Source: Paenibacillus dendritiformis
GTDB taxonomy: Bacteria; Bacillota; Bacilli; Paenibacillales; Paenibacillaceae
Length of the DNA: 64,000 nt
Direction of reading: 5' to 3'
Assembly: GCF_945605565.1 (NCBI RefSeq)
Contig: NZ_OX216966.1
Location: 5,758,001-5,822,000, forward strand
Shown here: positions 61,011-64,000 of the stretch, in pieces
Numbering within the stretch: position 1 is the stretch's first letter
Layout: the number at the start of each line of letters is the position of its first letter
The notes under the pieces: generated by a model
Database searches by the model: none
Seen by the model: only the letters and a program-made list of their open reading frames with translations
What the model was told of the DNA's origin: nothing
Made by a program: the position numbers and the translations under genes

Positions 61011-63439
61011 TGAAAGCCGTAATTATGGCCGGCGGCAAAGGAACCCGGCTGCGCCCGCTCACGCTGCATACCCCGAAACCGATGGTTCCGCTGTTGAACC
61101 GGCCGTGCATGGAATATGCGCTGGATCTGCTGCGGCGCTGCGATATTTACGAGATCGGCGTGACGGTGCAGTATCTCCCCGAGGTCATTCGCAATTATTT
61201 CGGCGACGGGTCTGACTTCGGCGTGAAGCTCCGCTACTTCGAGGAGGAGAGCCCGCTCGGGACCGCCGGGAGCGTCAAGCATGCCGCTTCCTTCCTCGAC
61301 GAGACGTTCCTGGTCATCAGCGGAGACGCGCTGACCGACTTCAATCTGCGCGACGCGATCGAGTTCCATCGGCAGAAGCAGGCGATCGCCACGATGGTGA
61401 TGGCGCGCGTCGCCTCTCCGCTCGAATACGGCGTCGTCATGACCGATGACGGCGGGCGGGTGACCCGCTTCCTGGAGAAGCCGGGCTGGAGCGAGGTATT
61501 CAGCGATACGGTCAATACGGGCATTTATATTATGGAGCCGGAACTGCTGGAGCGAATCCCGGACGGCGCCAGCTACGACTTCAGTCTCCAGCTCTTCCCG
61601 CAGCTGCTGGAGGAAGGGCTGCCGCTGTACGGCTATGCGGCGGAAGGCTACTGGTCCGACATCGGGACGCTCCAGCAATACCGCCAGACGCAATACGACA
61701 TGCTCGATCGCAAAGTCGCTGTCCGCATTCAGGCGGCCGAACCGATGCCGGGCCTGTTCGTCGAGCAGGGGGTGCGGCTGCCGTCCCGCATCCGGCTGAT
61801 CGGCCCGTCCTACATCGGCGCGGGCTGTACCCTTCACCCGTCCTGCTCCATCGGCCCGTATACGATTCTCGGCTCGGGCAATGTCGTCTACCCGCACAGC
61901 GCCCTGGAGCGCAGCATCGTCTGGAACGGCTGCAGCATCGGCAGCCGCGCCGAGCTGCAGGAAGCGCTGCTGATGGATCGGACGCAGGTCGGTCAGGACG
62001 TCCGCATCCAGGAAGGAGCGGTCATCGGGAGCGGCTGCGCGCTCGGCGACAAGTCGGTCATCCGGCCGGAGGTCAAGTTGTGGCCGGGCAAGCGCGTCGA
62101 CCGCCTGCGCACCGTCAACGCCTCGCTCATCTGGAGCGAGGATGCGCCGGCCTCCCTCTTCCGCGGCAGCCGCATCTGCGGCACGCCGAACGCGGATCTG
62201 ACACCCGCCTTCGCGGGAGAGCTGGCCGCAGCCTACGGCTCGGTACTGCCGGCGGGAGCGTCCGTCGTGCTGGCGCGCGGCCCGCATGACTTCGATGCGC
62301 TGCTCCAGACCGCGTTCGCGGCCGGTCTCCGCTCCGCCGGCATCCATGTCACCGACATCGGCGAAGTGTCAGCGGCCTGCACCCGCTACGCGGTCCGGAA
62401 GCTCGGCGCAGCCGGCGCGGTGCATATCGGACTGTGCCCGCCGGCCGCAGGGTCCGGTCCGGAGCGGGGCGCCCTCTGCTGGATGGATGCCAAGGGGCGG
62501 CCCCTCTCCAGCCCCGCCGCTCGCAAAATAGAGCAGGCCTACTTCCAGGAGGATTATGCGCGGGGCGCGGTCGATCGGCTGGGCAGACTCGAATCGTATG
62601 CCCACGCCCGGGCGGATTATATCGCGGCGCTGCAGCGCGAGCTCGATCTGGAGTCGATCGCGGCGGCGAATTACGCCTTCGTCCTGCACGCCCCTGCCGC
62701 CCACGCGCCCGAGATCGAGGCCTGGGCGGCCATGCTCGGCGGGTCCCGGATCCATCTCCGGGCGGAGACGTCCAGCCCTGCCGCAGTGCTGGAGCAGGTC
62801 CGTCGCCTGGACGCCGACTTCGGCATCGCCTGGGACGCGGACGACCGGCTGCAGGTCATCACGCCGGAAGGCGGCCTGCATGAGCCCGAAGCGCTGCTTC
62901 CGCTGATAGTGCGGGCGCTGGCGCTGCGCGGCGTCCGGGCTTCCTTGGGCATGCCAGTGAGCGCGCCCGCTGCCGTCGAAGCCGCGGCAGAAGGAAGTCT
63001 GCTGCAAATCGTGCGCACGAAGGAGGATCTCCACGCCCAGATGGAAGCCACCTCCGGCCTGCCCCTTCATCCGGGGGCCCATCCGCTGTACGCCGCCGGC
63101 CTGCTCATCCAATGCGCCGCCGAAGGAAGAACGCTCTGCCAGCTGCAGGAGCAGCTCCCTTCCCTGTGCATGGCGAAGGAGGAGATTCTATGCCGCCGGG
63201 AGGAGACCGGGCCGCTGCTGCGGGGGATGACCGAATGGGTGCGGAAAGGGAAGCATCAAGTGGAATTGCTGGACGGCATCCGGCTTCAGGCCGAGGACGG
63301 ATGGGTCCTGATTCTGCCCGACGCCGACGAGCCCCGCTTCCAGATCGTCGCCCAGGCGGACAGCATGGATACCGCGCGCCGCCTGGCCCGGCAGTATGCC
63401 AACCGGCTGGCGAAAACGCAGCTTCTTATAAGGAAGTGA
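61010..63439 (+). CDS. Sugar nucleotidyltransferase / degenerate phosphohexomutase fusion
   Basis: 809 residues. Residues 1-230 are a nucleotidyltransferase: MKAVIMAGGKGTRLRPLT, ESPLGTAGSV, VISGDALTDFNL, EYGVVMTDDGGRVTRFLEKP, NTGIYIM. Residues 240-370 are left-handed beta-helix repeats (YIGAGCTLHPSCSIGPYTILGSGNV). Residues from 375 resemble phosphomannomutase/phosphoglucomutase, but the phosphoserine loop TASHNP is replaced by LCPPAAGSGPE. The mutase half is thus probably inactive or regulatory. It likely makes an NDP-glucose or NDP-mannose donor for the GT4 module. Confidence 0.88.
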   Translation: MKAVIMAGGKGTRLRPLTLHTPKPMVPLLNRPCMEYALDLLRRCDIYEIGVTVQYLPEVIRNYFGDGSDFGVKLRYFEEESPLGTAGSVKHAASFLDETFLVISGDALTDFNLRDAIEFHRQKQAIATMVMARVASPLEYGVVMTDDGGRVTRFLEKPGWSEVFSDTVNTGIYIMEPELLERIPDGASYDFSLQLFPQLLEEGLPLYGYAAEGYWSDIGTLQQYRQTQYDMLDRKVAVRIQAAEPMPGLFVEQGVRLPSRIRLIGPSYIGAGCTLHPSCSIGPYTILGSGNVVYPHSALERSIVWNGCSIGSRAELQEALLMDRTQVGQDVRIQEGAVIGSGCALGDKSVIRPEVKLWPGKRVDRLRTVNASLIWSEDAPASLFRGSRICGTPNADLTPAFAGELAAAYGSVLPAGASVVLARGPHDFDALLQTAFAAGLRSAGIHVTDIGEVSAACTRYAVRKLGAAGAVHIGLCPPAAGSGPERGALCWMDAKGRPLSSPAARKIEQAYFQEDYARGAVDRLGRLESYAHARADYIAALQRELDLESIAAANYAFVLHAPAAHAPEIEAWAAMLGGSRIHLRAETSSPAAVLEQVRRLDADFGIAWDADDRLQVITPEGGLHEPEALLPLIVRALALRGVRASLGMPVSAPAAVEAAAEGSLLQIVRTKEDLHAQMEATSGLPLHPGAHPLYAAGLLIQCAAEGRTLCQLQEQLPSLCMAKEEILCRREETGPLLRGMTEWVRKGKHQVELLDGIRLQAEDGWVLILPDADEPRFQIVAQADSMDTARRLARQYANRLAKTQLLIRK

Positions 63440-63443
63440 TACG

Positions 63444-64000
63444 ATGCCGAGACCGCTTGTCGTAGGCAACGGCAAGTTCCTTGTCAACCTGGACGATCGA
63501 TGTTCAATCCGGGATATCTATTATCCGTATGTCGGGCAGGTCAATCATGTCGGCGGCTACCGCTGCCGCACCGGCCTATGGGCGGACGGCCGCTTCAGCT
63601 GGCTGGAGGATGCCGCCTGGCGCGTCAGGCCGGCCTATGCCGAAGATTCCCTCGTTACCGAGGTGGAGGCCTGCCATGACAGCCTCGGCTTGACGCTGCG
63701 GATCAACGATGCCGTCCATCAGCGGGAAAATATATTTCTGCGGCGCGTTCAATTGCGGAACGAAGCGGATAAGGCGCGGGAGATTCGAATTTTTTTCCAT
63801 CAGGATCTGGCCATTAACGAGACCGAAGTGGGAGATACCGCCGCCTTCTACCCGGATAACCGGACCCTGTTTCACTACAAAAAAAACAGCTACTTCATGT
63901 TCAATGGCTTGTCCGCCCAGGCGGACGGCACGACGGCCGGAATATACGAATATACGACCGGGATCAAGCGGTTCCATCAGGCCGAGGGAACGTGGAAGGA
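63444..64000 (+). CDS. GH15 glucoamylase-like protein, partial
   Basis: The first 185 residues before the window edge, from ATG 63444 after AAGGAAGTG. RPLVVGNGKFLVNLDDRCSIRDIYYPYVGQVNHVGGY is the N-terminal super-sandwich of bacterial GH15 enzymes (glucoamylase, trehalase, dextranase types). It continues with REIRIFFHQDLAINETEVGDTAAFYPDNRTLFHYKKNSYF. The catalytic (alpha/alpha)6 barrel lies beyond the edge, so its specificity cannot be read. It is the fourth gene of the glucan operon. Confidence 0.85.
   Translation, partial: MPRPLVVGNGKFLVNLDDRCSIRDIYYPYVGQVNHVGGYRCRTGLWADGRFSWLEDAAWRVRPAYAEDSLVTEVEACHDSLGLTLRINDAVHQRENIFLRRVQLRNEADKAREIRIFFHQDLAINETEVGDTAAFYPDNRTLFHYKKNSYFMFNGLSAQADGTTAGIYEYTTGIKRFHQAEGTWK

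Noticed and set aside
57963..63112. Large minus-strand frames under the glucan operon
   Set aside because: Arg/Gly/Ala/His-rich antisense translations of genes with clear GH57, GT4 and nucleotidyltransferase motifs.

Overview
The window reads as chromosomal DNA of a Paenibacillus-like Firmicute. The evidence is strong AGGAGG-type ribosome sites, moderately high GC in housekeeping genes, frequent TTG/GTG starts, a CcpN-type operator, an SR1P peptide, PBSX (Xkd)-family tail genes, a Gram-positive LexA box and DUF4912/KTSC proteins. The genus is an inference from gene content; no species marker was examined.

Layout. 1-8190: a gluconeogenic operon (gapB, SR1P-like peptide, ppdK) behind a CcpN-like operator, an AT-richer islet with a lipoprotein and a secreted trypsin-like protease, and a purine permease. 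8281-40644: the main accessory region. It holds two complete contractile-tail gene sets in tandem, both on the minus strand (22556 down to 9433, and 38708 down to 22896). Each has sheath, tube, frameshifted chaperone, tape measure, LysM hub protein, XkdQ/R/S/T/U baseplate and tail fiber genes. There is no terminase, portal, capsid or complete integrase. The right end carries ArpU, an Xre repressor and an ImmA-type protease. Each tail set has its own copy of a late promoter (identical 35-bp block, extended -10, leader terminator). This is the architecture of an R-type tailocin (phage-tail-like bacteriocin), here doubled, with two tape-measure lengths and two mosaic fibers. The left end carries decayed XhlA and lysin genes and abuts a truncated sugar symporter gene.

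40797-42454: a GDP-sugar reductase/dehydratase gene, an IS3-like scrap, an integrase C-terminal scrap and tRNA-Pro/tRNA-Gly. 42588-50209: a two-component system, a LacI regulator, a YbjQ protein, an aldolase-family protein and a feoAB iron(II) uptake operon behind a Fur-like box. 50283-56928: a LysR/EamA divergent pair, a 760-bp repeat-bearing non-coding stretch, leucyl aminopeptidase, a soluble PAS histidine kinase and a small unknown protein. 57143-64000: a KTSC protein and an overlapping alpha-glucan operon (DUF4912, GH57-GT4 fusion, nucleotidyltransferase-phosphohexomutase-like fusion, GH15 running off the edge).

How the parts may work together: in the tail locus, Xre probably silences the leftward promoter that leads to ArpU. 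DNA damage acting through LexA and/or ImmA would lift this, and ArpU would then fire both late promoters at once. Cell release is the weak point, because the only lysis genes visible are broken.
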